Shown here: piece after piece, positions 53,191-62,353 of the stretch
Position numbering within the stretch: the stretch's first letter is position 1
Layout: every line of letters begins with the position of its first letter
From: Bradyrhizobium sediminis
GTDB lineage: Bacteria; Pseudomonadota; Alphaproteobacteria; Rhizobiales; Xanthobacteraceae
DNA length: 64,000 bases
Assembly: GCF_018736105.1 (NCBI RefSeq)
Contig: NZ_CP076135.1
Span: 4,772,001-4,836,000 of the forward strand
Direction of reading: 5' to 3'
The notes under the pieces: model-generated
The model's database searches: none
The model's input: only the letters and a program-made list of their open reading frames with translations
Told to the model about the DNA's origin: nothing
Made by a program: the position numbers and the translations under genes

Positions 53191-56067
53191 TTGCGTCTGA
53201 TCAGGTGCCTTGCGCCCCTCGCGCTGGGCCTCATGATTGTTGCCGCCGCGCCGCCGGCGCGCGCCATCGACGCCGTCGGCGTCCGCAGTGACGCGCCCGC
53301 GATCGATCTCACCGCGGTGCTCGATCATCAGCGCAGCGACACCGACCGCATCCAGGTTTCCACCGCTCCGGGCACCGACGGCATCATCCGCCGCGTCGAG
53401 GTCCGCGCCCGCGAAGGCGGCCAGAACTGGGTGGTGTTCGCGCTCGCCAACAACACCGACGACCAGCTCGACCGCCTGATCGTCGCACCGCATTATCGCA
53501 TCGTGTCGTCGGGCCTGCTGTGGCCCGATCTCGGACTGTCGCGCATCGCCACCATCACGCCGTCGACCGGCGACCGCCCCGAGCGCCAGGAGAGCGCGAC
53601 CGCCGATATCTTCCGCATCACGCTCGATCCCGGCGCCGTCATCACCTTCGTCGCGGAGTTGCGCACCGACAAGCTGCCGCAGCTCTATCTGTGGGAGCCC
53701 GAGGCCTACAAGGACAAGGTCAATTCGTTCACGCTGTACCAGGGCATCGTGATCGGCATTTCCGGCCTGCTGGCGCTGGTGCTGACCATCCTGTTCGTGG
53801 TCAAGGGCAGCATCATGTTCCCCGCCGCCGCGGCGCTGGCATGGGCGGTGCTGGTCTATATCGGCGTCGACTTCGGCTTCTGGGGCAAGGTGCTCGACAT
53901 GTCGAACAACGCCGAGCGGGTATGGCGCGCGGCGGGCGAAGCGATCCTGGCGGCGACGCTCTTGGTGTTCCTGTTCGCCTACCTCAACCTCAGCCGCTGG
54001 CATGTGCGCTACTCCCACATCACCGTCGGCTGGCTGGTCTTTCTCGGCTCCCTCGTCGCGCTGGCGCTGTTCGATCCCGCGGTCGCCTCCGGCATCGCGC
54101 GGATGTCGCTGGTCTTGATCGCCTTCGCAGGCTTCGCGCTGATCGTTTATCTCTCGACCCACGGCTTCGACCGCGCGGTGCTGCTGATTCCGACCTGGTT
54201 TCTGCTGGTGGTGTGGGTGATCGCGGCCGGCATGACGGTGGCGGGCTCCGTCACCAACGACATCGTCGGGCCCGCGCTGCTCGGCGGCCTCGTGCTGATC
54301 GTGATGCTGATCGGATTTACTGTCATGCAGCACGCCTTCGCCGGCGGGGGTGCTACCACCGGCGTGGTCTCCGACGTCGAGCGCCGGGCGCTGGCGCTGA
54401 CCGGATCGGGCGACCTGATCTGGGACTGGGACGTCTCGGCCGACAAGGTGTTCACCAGCCCGGAGACCGAAGCCCTGCTGGGCCTGAAACGCGGCACGCT
54501 GGAAGGCCCCGCCGCGAAATGGCTCGAGGTGCTGCATCCGCTCGACCAGGATCGCTTCCGCGCCGCGCTCGACAGCGTGCTCGACCAGCGCCGCGGCCGG
54601 CTGGTGCAGGATTTCCGGCTGCGCACGCCGGACGGCCATTTCATGTGGTTCGCGCTGAAGGCGCGCCCGGTGGTCGGCTCCGACGGCGAAGTCTCGCGGG
54701 TGGTCGGCACCCTGACCGACGTCACCGAGAGCAAGAACGCCGAGGAACGCCTGCTGCACGATTCCGTGCACGATAACCTCACCGGCCTGCCGAACCGCCA
54801 GCTCTTCATGGACCGCCTCGGCGCGGTGGCCAATTTCGCCAAGACCATGCCGAACCTGCGGCCGACGCTAATGGTGATCGACCTCGATCGCTTCAAGCAG
54901 GTCAACGATTCCGTCGGCATCGCGGTCGGCGATTCCATCCTGCTGACGCTGGCGCGGCGGCTGACCCGTATCCTGAAACCGCAGGACACGCTGGCGCGGC
55001 TCGCCGGCGACCAGTTCGGCCTGATCCTGATGTCGGAGCAGGACCCGGCGCGCATCACCGCGTTCGCCGAGACCATCCGCAAGACCATCCGGGCGCCGAT
55101 CGCCTTCAACGACCGCGAGATCTTCCTCACCGCCTCGATCGGGCTCGCGCTGTCCGATCCGCAGACCCAGCTGTCCGACGAGATCATCAAGGACGCCGAG
55201 CTGGCGATGTATCACTCCAAGCGGATCGGCGGCGACCGCATCGACGTCTACAAGCCGGCGATGCGCGCCCGCAAGACCGACCGGCTGACGCTGGAAAGCG
55301 AATTGCGCCGCGCCATCGAGCGCGAGGAAATCACCATTCTCTACCAGCCGATCGTGCGGCTGGAAGATCGCTCGATCGCCGGCTTCGAGGCGCTGGCGCG
55401 CTGGGACCATCCCAAGCTCGGCCGGATGTCGCCGGTGGAATTCATCTCGATCGCCGAAGAGATCGGCCTGATCGTCGATCTCGGCATGTTCGTGCTCGAC
55501 CAGACCGCGAAGCAGCTCGCGATCTGGCAGCGCGCGATGCGTTCGCGCGAGCCGATCTTTGCCTCTGTCAACGTCTCCTCGCGGCAATTGCTGCGACACG
55601 ATTTGATCCACGACATCCGCACCGTGCTGTCGCGCTCCTCGGTGGCGCGCGGCACGCTGAAGCTGGAATTGACGGAATCGCTGGTCATGGAAAACCCGGA
55701 ACACGCCGCGCAAATGCTGACGCGGATCCGCGAGCTCGGCACCGGACTGTCGCTCGACGATTTCGGCACCGGCCATTCGTCGCTGGCCTATCTGCAGCGC
55801 TTTCCGTTCGACACCATCAAGATCGACCAGTCCTTCGTCCGCACCACCAGCCGCGGCACCCGCCCGGTGATCCTGAAATCAATCATCGCGCTCGCCCACG
55901 ACCTCGGCATGGACGTGGTCGCCGAAGGCGCCGAGACCGATTCCGATGCGGTCGAACTCTATCAATTGGGCTGCGAATACGCGCAGGGCTTCGCCTTCGG
56001 CGAGCCGATGGACGCCGACGCCGCAATGCGGCTGTTGACGGAAGAGCGGCTCGAAGCGGCGAGTTGA
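53191..56067 (+). CDS. 7TM-sensor EAL protein with degenerate GGDEF (putative c-di-GMP phosphodiesterase)
   Basis: This 958-residue membrane sensor starts with a signal peptide (to about residue 25) and an extracellular beta-rich domain (about 30-170). About seven transmembrane helices (185-385) and a PAS domain (about 400-515) follow. The GGDEF domain reads AGDQF at residues 605-609, so cyclase activity is doubtful. The EAL domain is intact, with E733-A-L, LELTES and DDFGTG (856-861). It probably degrades c-di-GMP. The TTG start is chosen because it yields a whole signal peptide and has GGAGA upstream. Confidence 0.88.
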   Translation: MRLIRCLAPLALGLMIVAAAPPARAIDAVGVRSDAPAIDLTAVLDHQRSDTDRIQVSTAPGTDGIIRRVEVRAREGGQNWVVFALANNTDDQLDRLIVAPHYRIVSSGLLWPDLGLSRIATITPSTGDRPERQESATADIFRITLDPGAVITFVAELRTDKLPQLYLWEPEAYKDKVNSFTLYQGIVIGISGLLALVLTILFVVKGSIMFPAAAALAWAVLVYIGVDFGFWGKVLDMSNNAERVWRAAGEAILAATLLVFLFAYLNLSRWHVRYSHITVGWLVFLGSLVALALFDPAVASGIARMSLVLIAFAGFALIVYLSTHGFDRAVLLIPTWFLLVVWVIAAGMTVAGSVTNDIVGPALLGGLVLIVMLIGFTVMQHAFAGGGATTGVVSDVERRALALTGSGDLIWDWDVSADKVFTSPETEALLGLKRGTLEGPAAKWLEVLHPLDQDRFRAALDSVLDQRRGRLVQDFRLRTPDGHFMWFALKARPVVGSDGEVSRVVGTLTDVTESKNAEERLLHDSVHDNLTGLPNRQLFMDRLGAVANFAKTMPNLRPTLMVIDLDRFKQVNDSVGIAVGDSILLTLARRLTRILKPQDTLARLAGDQFGLILMSEQDPARITAFAETIRKTIRAPIAFNDREIFLTASIGLALSDPQTQLSDEIIKDAELAMYHSKRIGGDRIDVYKPAMRARKTDRLTLESELRRAIEREEITILYQPIVRLEDRSIAGFEALARWDHPKLGRMSPVEFISIAEEIGLIVDLGMFVLDQTAKQLAIWQRAMRSREPIFASVNVSSRQLLRHDLIHDIRTVLSRSSVARGTLKLELTESLVMENPEHAAQMLTRIRELGTGLSLDDFGTGHSSLAYLQRFPFDTIKIDQSFVRTTSRGTRPVILKSIIALAHDLGMDVVAEGAETDSDAVELYQLGCEYAQGFAFGEPMDADAAMRLLTEERLEAAS

Positions 56068-56079
56068 TCCCTCCTGCCC

Positions 56080-56180
56080 GTCATACCCCGCGAAAGCGGG
56101 GTATCCAGTACGCCGCAGCCTTTCGATTCTATTACTGACGCCTCTGGAATACTGGATCGTCCGCATTCGCGGACGATGAC
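56080..56180. repeat. Mosaic palindromic repeat, family A copy 4
   Basis: This 101-bp copy reads GTCATACCCCGC...GCGGGGTATCCA, a 45-base spacer, then TGGATCGTCCGC...GCGGACGATGAC. It starts 12 bases after the EAL-protein stop. The hairpin may be its terminator. Confidence 0.85.
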
Positions 56181-56929
56181 GACTGAGTATGAATTCGCGA
56201 TCTCGCGCCGCGAAGCGACCGAGGTTTGCGGTTGGTTCCTTCCGTACCCTCAAAAAGGAGGGTGCAGGGAAAGCCGGGTGCGCGCTGCACCCGCGGTCTC
56301 GTGTGCAAAGATGCACATAGAAGAACGCACACGAGCATACAGGTTCAGCGGAGGCAATCCGGCCTTCCCTGCGCAATGGCTTTACGGCTTATGCCACGCT
56401 CTCCCCGGCGACGAATTCGTCTTGCCACCGTCGTTGGCGGATTAAGGCTGGTCAAGCTCGGTTGAGTTGACTTCGCCTCCGCCCAACTTGGCACCAGCAA
56501 CGGGTGTCGGGACCACATGGTTTTGCCGTACGCTTCAGCGCCGCCGCCTGCGTATCGTTGACCGCTCACAGGCAAAGCCCGCCCTGCAATCACGTTTCAC
56601 GCCTGACGCTGTCACGTCCACCGCATCCCATCCCGCGTTCGTGACGATCGCGATACGCCCCTCTTGCCGGGTGAGACGGGCGGATTCAAATCACTGATTT
56701 GCCCGACGGGACCAGCGAAATATTTTTGCAAAGCGGGCTGGACAGCAAAACCGGTGATTTGCCCGTCGGGTCAGAATACCGGGAATTTCACGGCGCGCCG
56801 CGGCCGCCTCGGGCACTTTTCGGGAGTTGTTTCTGACCTGCGGCACGTCCGTTCGTGGTCGTCAAGCGGACATCGTTTCGGATCGCACCGAAGTGCGAAA
56901 ATGACCCGGAGCGGACCTGGTAGCGGCCT
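56181..56929. other. Non-coding, repeat-like region downstream of the EAL protein
   Basis: Several short reading frames occur here on both strands but none has a plausible start, protein-like composition and ribosome site together. The stretch around 56225-56345 looks like a multicopy intergenic sequence I associate with Bradyrhizobium genomes. A 60-base-spaced direct repeat lies at 56695-56772. I regard the region as decayed or repeat DNA. Confidence 0.55.
56695..56772. repeat. Direct repeat pair with 60-base period
   Basis: TGATTTGCCCGACGGGAC (56695-56712) and TGATTTGCCCGTCGGGTC (56755-56772) match at 16 of 18 positions. Each copy holds a small GCCCG(A/T)CGGG dyad. Confidence 0.75.
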
Positions 56930-57250
56930 TCAGCGACTTCCGCTCATCGGCGCCTCGGTCGTGATTGATGCTGCGATTTCATCAGGTCTAGTTGCAGACG
57001 ACCGGTAGCGCTTCCAATTGTTGATCACGGCTTCGTATCTGACAGGTTTCCTTGTCAGAAGAATCGGTTCGGATCCCGGGGACACCGCACCTGCAAATTC
57101 AGCCGGTGCCGCATTGGATACCCATGACGCCGCCCTCGGGTAACTGGCGATGAAGCCGAGCAGGCACGCAACCATTATTCCGATCAGGGCCGACAATGCC
57201 CAAGCGCTATGTACAAGCTGATGACCATCAGGGCGAATGACTCTTGGCAT
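56930..57250 (-). CDS. Small membrane protein, hypothetical
   Basis: This 106-residue frame starts MPRVIRPDGHQLVHSAWALSA, followed by one hydrophobic helix (about residues 17-37, ALIGIMVACLLGFIASY) and a polar C-terminal part. AGGAGCGGAGG lies directly upstream of the ATG. It resembles small membrane proteins I associate with Bradyrhizobium. It is isolated in repeat-rich DNA and could be a remnant gene. No function is proposed. Confidence 0.5.
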   Translation of the reverse strand: MPRVIRPDGHQLVHSAWALSALIGIMVACLLGFIASYPRAASWVSNAAPAEFAGAVSPGSEPILLTRKPVRYEAVINNWKRYRSSATRPDEIAASITTEAPMSGSR

Positions 57251-57658
57251 CCTCCGCTCCTATGTTGGATCGCCATTTCAAGCTCGAAACTCGATGGCGC
57301 TGTGAAGTCCTCACTATCCACCCAAGCCCACTGGTATGGGTCCCGAGACGTTCGCGAAGGTTCAACGGTGACGACAAAATGTGATTCGCGCGAATGAGCA
57401 GATCGGGCAATGAGGCTGTCTCAAATTCACTTGCCATTGGGACCGTGCTCCGGGGCTAATCTGGCGTGGCGTACAATGAGTAGTGACGTCGCTCTTCGGC
57501 ACTTTTCGGACCTCGCTCAATTTCCGGCTTGGGTCCGTCATGCGCACCAAAGCGGCCGTCCAATAAACCTGCGGATCGCGGACGCCCGCGATGCGGTTTC
57601 TGAAGGAAGTGCGGCTCGAACCGGCGAGCTATTTCTCGCTATCATTTTCGTCATCACC
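57251..57658. other. 408-base stretch without a recognisable gene
   Basis: No reading frame here has protein-like composition with a ribosome site. The sequence is less GC-rich than the flanking genes. It separates the small membrane protein from the fifth family A repeat. Confidence 0.5.
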
Positions 57659-57748
57659 GTCATTGCCGGGCTTGACCCGGCAATCCATCCGCTTCGGGAA
57701 AGTTCCTTGCGAAGATCGATGGACACGCGGGTCAAGCCCGCGTGTGAC
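57659..57748. repeat. Mosaic palindromic repeat, family A copy 5
   Basis: This 90-bp copy reads GTCATTGCCGGG...CCCGGCAATCCA, then TGGACACGCGGG...CCCGCGTGTGAC. The two halves have different stem sequences, as in the other copies. It lies 43 bases from the stop of the next leftward gene. Confidence 0.85.
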
Positions 57749-57791
57749 GGCCATGTCTGATGCCGCCACCTTTCGCTGGAATGACCTTCAA

Positions 57792-58061
57792 TTACCGGAC
57801 GGGCTTGTCCGGAGCCTTCATCTTCCTGAACTTCACGCTCTTGCCGTCCGCCTGCCGGGTCGCGATGTAGCCGCCGGCGAGGCAGGCCTCGCGCTGCGGC
57901 ATCTTTTCCTGCGGGCTGCGCAGGGTTTCCCACCACGACGCGCGGTGCGCCGCGCGCGGCAATGCGGCGTCGATGATCTCCTCGATCTGCTCGAAGCTGA
58001 GCACGAATTCGGGCAGGGTCTGCTTCTTCAGGTAATCGCGCAGGGCGTCGTAATCGTTCAC
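57792..58061 (-). CDS. Conserved hypothetical protein (DUF7662-like)
   Basis: This 89-residue protein starts VNDYDALRDYLKKQTLPEFVLSFEQIEEIIDAALPRAAHRASWWET, a pattern I recognise as DUF7662-like; that name is from memory. A GTG start is supported by GAGGA 6 bases upstream. It is divergent from the diguanylate cyclase. The conserved first 45 residues suggest a small helical domain, often found in DNA-related contexts, but its function is unknown. Confidence 0.72.
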   Translation of the reverse strand: MNDYDALRDYLKKQTLPEFVLSFEQIEEIIDAALPRAAHRASWWETLRSPQEKMPQREACLAGGYIATRQADGKSVKFRKMKAPDKPVR

Positions 58062-58221
58062 TTGGGTCCTCGGTGGTCCGGTCGCCCGCGACCTTGCTGC
58101 ATTTGCAACGCGTTCGCGCGGTCCGGGGCAACGAATCGTTAACTCATTAATGTATCGTTGTCGCCACTTAAGCCGGCAGCAACGACTTTAGGCGCATCCC
58201 TCAGTTTCCGGGAGCGAACCA

Positions 58222-59709
58222 ATGCCATTCGGACGGCGCAAGGACATGGCCAGCCGGCCCTGGCGGCCTTCGGCGAAGTTGCTGATCCTGTCAACCGTGG
58301 TGACGGTGATCGGCTTCTCCGCGATCTGCGCCAGCGTCATGCTCGACATGCGCCGCGGCGAGGAAGAACTGGCGCGCCAGTCGCTCGATAACCTGGCTTC
58401 CGGTATCGAGGCCGACATCAGCCGCAACATCGAGCTTTACGACCTGTCGCTGCGCGCCGTTGCGAGCAACATGGTGGCCCCGGAGATCGAACAGGTCAGC
58501 AAGCCGATCCGGCACTTGATCCTGTTCGATCATGCCGCGACCGCCAGGCATTTCGGCGCGATCCAGGTATTCGATGCCGGAGGGCGGCTGACCGTCGACG
58601 CCTCGACGATGGATCCGTTACCGGAAGATCGCAGCGACGAAGAGTACTTCCGGATTCATCGCGATCGCCCCGACGCCGGCCTGTTCATCAGCCGGCCGAT
58701 GCTGCATCGCAGCGCCTACTCGATCGTGCTGAGCCGGCGTATCACCGACGCCGATGGAGGCTTTCTCGGCGTGGTCGCAGGCTCGATCCGCTTCAGCTAC
58801 TTCCACGACCTGTTCGACCGGCTGCGCCTCGGCCCGGATGACACCATCACCGTGCTGCGCCGCGACCGCACCGTCATCATGCGCAGGCCGTTCGACCTCG
58901 ACATCATCGGCAAGAATTTGGCAGACCGGCCGAAATGGAACCCGGCGAACCTGCAGGCCGGTGGATCGTATTCGGGATCCGGACCGGTGGATTCCATACC
59001 GCGGCTGTACGTCCGGCGCGACAGCGCAAGTCCCCTCTTCGTCGTGGTCGGCAAGCCGCTGGACAGCATATTGAGCCTCTGGCGCACCCAGGCTACCCGG
59101 ATCGCCGCGGTGATGATGGCGCTGATCGTGTTCGTGCTTGGCACGACGCTGTTTCTCGCGCGCGAAATCGGCCGCCGCGCGCAGGCCGAGGACAAGCTCG
59201 AGGAGCTTGCGACCACCGACGCGCTCACCGGGTTGAAGAACCGGCGCAAGTTCGATGCCTCGATCGACGCCGAGTGGCGGCGCGCCGCGCGCCAGAAAGT
59301 CCCGCTCGCGCTGTTGATGATCGATGCCGACCATTTCAAATCCTACAACGACACGTTCGGACACCAGGCCGGCGACGAGGTGCTGGTCGGGGTCGCGATC
59401 TGCATTTCGGATTCGGTAAGGCGGGCCGGCGATTGCGCGGCGCGTTACGGCGGCGAGGAATTTGCCGTGCTGTTGCCGGGGTGCCCGGGGGCGGACGCGC
59501 TGGTCGTGGCCGAAACCATTCGGCAGAAGGTCCAGGACTGGTCCGACCACACCACCGTCAGCATCGGGGTCGCGAGCCTGACGCCGACCGCAGCAATGGA
59601 TTGGTTCGAACTCGTCAAGGCCGCCGACAAGGCGCTCTATGCGGCCAAGGCCGGCGGCCGCAACCGCTCCGTGCAGGCCAGCGTCCCGGCGCTGACGCTG
59701 GTGGCCTAG
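58222..59709 (+). CDS. Membrane-bound diguanylate cyclase with dCache/PDC sensor
   Basis: This 495-residue protein has a transmembrane helix near residues 22-43, a periplasmic PDC/Cache-like sensor (about 50-290), a second helix (about 294-313) and a C-terminal GGDEF domain. The active-site loop is intact as GGEEF at 410-414, with LTGLKNRRKFDASID upstream. It should make c-di-GMP from two GTP in response to a periplasmic ligand. It starts after GGGAG. The EAL protein some 2 kb away would have the opposite activity. Confidence 0.9.
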   Translation: MPFGRRKDMASRPWRPSAKLLILSTVVTVIGFSAICASVMLDMRRGEEELARQSLDNLASGIEADISRNIELYDLSLRAVASNMVAPEIEQVSKPIRHLILFDHAATARHFGAIQVFDAGGRLTVDASTMDPLPEDRSDEEYFRIHRDRPDAGLFISRPMLHRSAYSIVLSRRITDADGGFLGVVAGSIRFSYFHDLFDRLRLGPDDTITVLRRDRTVIMRRPFDLDIIGKNLADRPKWNPANLQAGGSYSGSGPVDSIPRLYVRRDSASPLFVVVGKPLDSILSLWRTQATRIAAVMMALIVFVLGTTLFLAREIGRRAQAEDKLEELATTDALTGLKNRRKFDASIDAEWRRAARQKVPLALLMIDADHFKSYNDTFGHQAGDEVLVGVAICISDSVRRAGDCAARYGGEEFAVLLPGCPGADALVVAETIRQKVQDWSDHTTVSIGVASLTPTAAMDWFELVKAADKALYAAKAGGRNRSVQASVPALTLVA

Positions 59710-59719
59710 GCGGCCGCCG

Positions 59720-60598
59720 TCACTTCTCCAGATACGCCTTCATCTCCGCACGCAGGCCGTCGCGCAGATCGGGCCGCGCCATGCCGAAGGCGATGTTGGC
59801 GCGCAGGAAGCCGGCCTTGGAGCCGCAATCGTGCCGCTCGCCCTCGAATTCGACGCCGTAGAAGCTCTGCGTCCTGGCGAGGCCGATCATCGCATCGGTG
59901 AGCTGGATTTCGCCGCCGGCGCCGCGCTCCTGGGTTTCCAGGATCCTGAAGATCTCCGGTTGCAGGATGTAGCGCCCGGTGATCGAGAGATTGGACGGCG
60001 CAGTGCCCTTCGGCGGCTTCTCCACCATGCCGTCGACTTCGAACATCTTGCTGCCGAGGCGCTTGCCGACGCCGCAGATGCCGTATTGATGGGTGAGATG
60101 ATCGGGCACCGCCTCGACCGCGATCACGTTCGACTTGTCGCCGAGCTTGCCCGCGGCCTCGATCATCTGCGCAAGGCAGCCCGGCGTGTTCAGCACCAGC
60201 TCGTCCGGCAGTATCACTGCGAACGGCTCGTTGCCGACGATATCGCGCGCACACCACACCGCATGGCCGAGGCCGAGCGGCGCCTGTTGCCGCGTGAAGC
60301 TCATGGCGCCGGCCGCGGGCTGGTCGCGGGCCAGAATCTCCTGCTCGGCCTTCTTGCCGCGCGCGGCGAGCGTGGCGTCGAGTTCGTACATGCGGTCGAA
60401 ATGGTCCTCGATCACGCCCTTGTTGCGGCCGGTGACGAAGATGAAATGCTCGATCCCGGCTTCCTTGGCCTCGTCGACCACGTACTGGATCAGCGGCTTG
60501 TCGACGATGGTCAGCATTTCCTTCGGCATCGCCTTGGTGGCGGGCAGGACGCGGGTGCCGAGACCGGCGACCGGAAAGACGGCTTTGCGGATTTTCAT
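59720..60598 (-). CDS. galU: UTP-glucose-1-phosphate uridylyltransferase
   Basis: This 292-residue enzyme makes UDP-glucose from UTP and glucose-1-phosphate. It begins MKIRKAVFPVAGLGTRVLPATKAMPKEMLTIVDKPLIQYVVDEA, the nucleotide-binding signature, and has GLGHAVWCARDIVGNEPFAVILPDE. The start at 60598 fits the family exactly. UDP-glucose feeds exopolysaccharide, lipopolysaccharide and glucan synthesis. It converges with the diguanylate-cyclase gene across 10 bases. Confidence 0.95.
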   Translation of the reverse strand: MKIRKAVFPVAGLGTRVLPATKAMPKEMLTIVDKPLIQYVVDEAKEAGIEHFIFVTGRNKGVIEDHFDRMYELDATLAARGKKAEQEILARDQPAAGAMSFTRQQAPLGLGHAVWCARDIVGNEPFAVILPDELVLNTPGCLAQMIEAAGKLGDKSNVIAVEAVPDHLTHQYGICGVGKRLGSKMFEVDGMVEKPPKGTAPSNLSITGRYILQPEIFRILETQERGAGGEIQLTDAMIGLARTQSFYGVEFEGERHDCGSKAGFLRANIAFGMARPDLRDGLRAEMKAYLEK

Positions 60599-60805
60599 GG
60601 TTGTGTCGGGAAGCCTTGCGAGAGCGGGATGTGCATTTACTTGCACGTTGGTAGCCGGTTTGCAGCCGGGAACAAAGGCGGATGTGTGGTGATGATTCAT
60701 CCTCCTTGCCCATTGCCCGGGCAGGAAACAAAATCCGGCCCTTGTTAAGCCATTGGAAACCGTGACAGGGCCTTCTGGGAACGGGATGTTTCGGACGGGT
60801 AGGAC

Positions 60806-62194
60806 ATGATGAGGCGGACGGGATCTTCGTTGATGGGTCGAACCGGCGCGGTCATGCTCGCGGCCGCGCTCCTGCTCGGCGGCGAAGCCAGGGCCCAAAC
60901 GTCCGGCGACGGAATTTCCAACCTGCTCGGCAACATCTTCTCCGGCCAGAAATCGGGAGCGCCGGCGCAGCCGCAAGCCGCGCCCGGCCCCGGCGCTGCA
61001 CCGCCGTGGAGCGGCGAGGACGGCGCCTCCGGACACCCGCTGATGACGGCTTCCGCGATCCGCGAGGCGGCGGCGAATTTCGGCAATTGCGTCGCCGCGA
61101 TGTGGCCCGATGCCGCGCGCCGCCACATCTCGCAGGCAAGCTTCCAGCGCTTTACTGCCGGGCTCGAGCCCGACCTGCGCATCATGGACCTGATGGATTC
61201 GCAGCCGGAATTCACCAAGGCGATCTGGGATTATCTCGACATTCTCGTCAACGACAATCGCCTCGCCAAGGGCCGCGAGATCCTCGCCAAATACAAGCCG
61301 CAGTTCGACGCGGTGGAAAAGGCCTATGGCGTCGACCGCTACATTATCGCATCCATTTGGGGCATCGAATCCAACTACTCGACCCAGATGGGCGATCGCA
61401 GCGTGCTCAATTCCACGGCGACGCTCGCCTGCATCGGCCGCCGCCAGAAATACTTCAGGGACGAATTCCTCTCGGCGCTGGAAATCCTGCACCGCGGCGA
61501 TTTGCGCCCCGAGCAGCTGCGCGGCTCCTGGGCCGGCGCGTTCGGGCCGACGCAATTCATGCCGACCGCGTTCAAGCGCTACGCAATCGACGCCGACGGC
61601 GACGGCCGCCGCGACGTGGTCGACAATCCCCATGACCTGATCGCCTCGACCGCCAACAACCTCAAGAAGGACGGCTGGCAAACCGGCGCGACCTGGGGCT
61701 ACGAGGTCGTACTGCCCGCGGGCTTCAACTTCATGCTGGCGGACCGCGCCAAGGCGATGACGATCGCGCAATGGCAGCAGCTCGGCCTGGCCCGCGCCGG
61801 CGGCAAGCCGTTCCCGAATCCGGCCGACAAGGCCTATTTGCTGGCCCCGGCCGGCGCCGAGGGGCCGGGTTTCCTGATGCTGCAGAATTTCCGGGTGATC
61901 ATGAAATACAACCCGGCCGAGGCCTATGCGCTGGCGATCGGCCATTTCGCCGACCGCCTGCGCGGCGGCGCGCCGTTGGTGCAGCCTTGGCCGCGGCAGG
62001 AACGGGTGCTGTCGCGGGCCGAGCGGCTGGAACTGCAGCAGCTGCTGGCCCGGCGCGGCTTCTACCAGGGCACCCCGGACGGCCAGCTCGGCGGACGGAC
62101 GCGGGAGGCGCTGCGCGGCTTCCAGGCCTCGATCGGGGCGCCGGCCGACGGTTTCGCCTCCTCCGACGTTCTGGAGCGGCTCAGGGGCCGCTGA
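60806..62194 (+). CDS. Lytic murein transglycosylase (MltB-like) with peptidoglycan-binding domain
   Basis: This 462-residue exported protein has a signal peptide (to about residue 31), a Pro/Ala-rich linker, and a family 103 lytic transglycosylase domain. Its catalytic Glu lies in SIWGIESNYSTQMGDRSV. GAFGPTQFMPTAFKRYAIDADGDGRRD follows, and a C-terminal PG_binding_1 domain (LQQLLARRGFYQGTPDGQLGGRTREALRGFQ) closes it. It cleaves the glycan strand to leave 1,6-anhydromuramic ends. No lipobox was found, so it is probably soluble in the periplasm. Confidence 0.92.
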   Translation: MMRRTGSSLMGRTGAVMLAAALLLGGEARAQTSGDGISNLLGNIFSGQKSGAPAQPQAAPGPGAAPPWSGEDGASGHPLMTASAIREAAANFGNCVAAMWPDAARRHISQASFQRFTAGLEPDLRIMDLMDSQPEFTKAIWDYLDILVNDNRLAKGREILAKYKPQFDAVEKAYGVDRYIIASIWGIESNYSTQMGDRSVLNSTATLACIGRRQKYFRDEFLSALEILHRGDLRPEQLRGSWAGAFGPTQFMPTAFKRYAIDADGDGRRDVVDNPHDLIASTANNLKKDGWQTGATWGYEVVLPAGFNFMLADRAKAMTIAQWQQLGLARAGGKPFPNPADKAYLLAPAGAEGPGFLMLQNFRVIMKYNPAEAYALAIGHFADRLRGGAPLVQPWPRQERVLSRAERLELQQLLARRGFYQGTPDGQLGGRTREALRGFQASIGAPADGFASSDVLERLRGR

Positions 62195-62353
62195 ACACCC
62201 CCTGCGGCCGGCAAAAGTAACCCTGAAACCGGCATTTCCACTGCACCCTTGACGGCAGCGGCCGATGCCCGGTTTATGGCGCGAAATCTGCCCGCTTGCG
62301 GCCTGATTCCGCTATTATATTGATTGTCAGACGATCCATTGCGACCGAGCCGC

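Noticed and set aside
57362..57550. Small leftward gene of 62 residues
   Set aside because: The translation is rich in Arg, Pro, His and Cys with no domain or hydrophobic pattern, and I see no ribosome site; it lies in repeat-like DNA.
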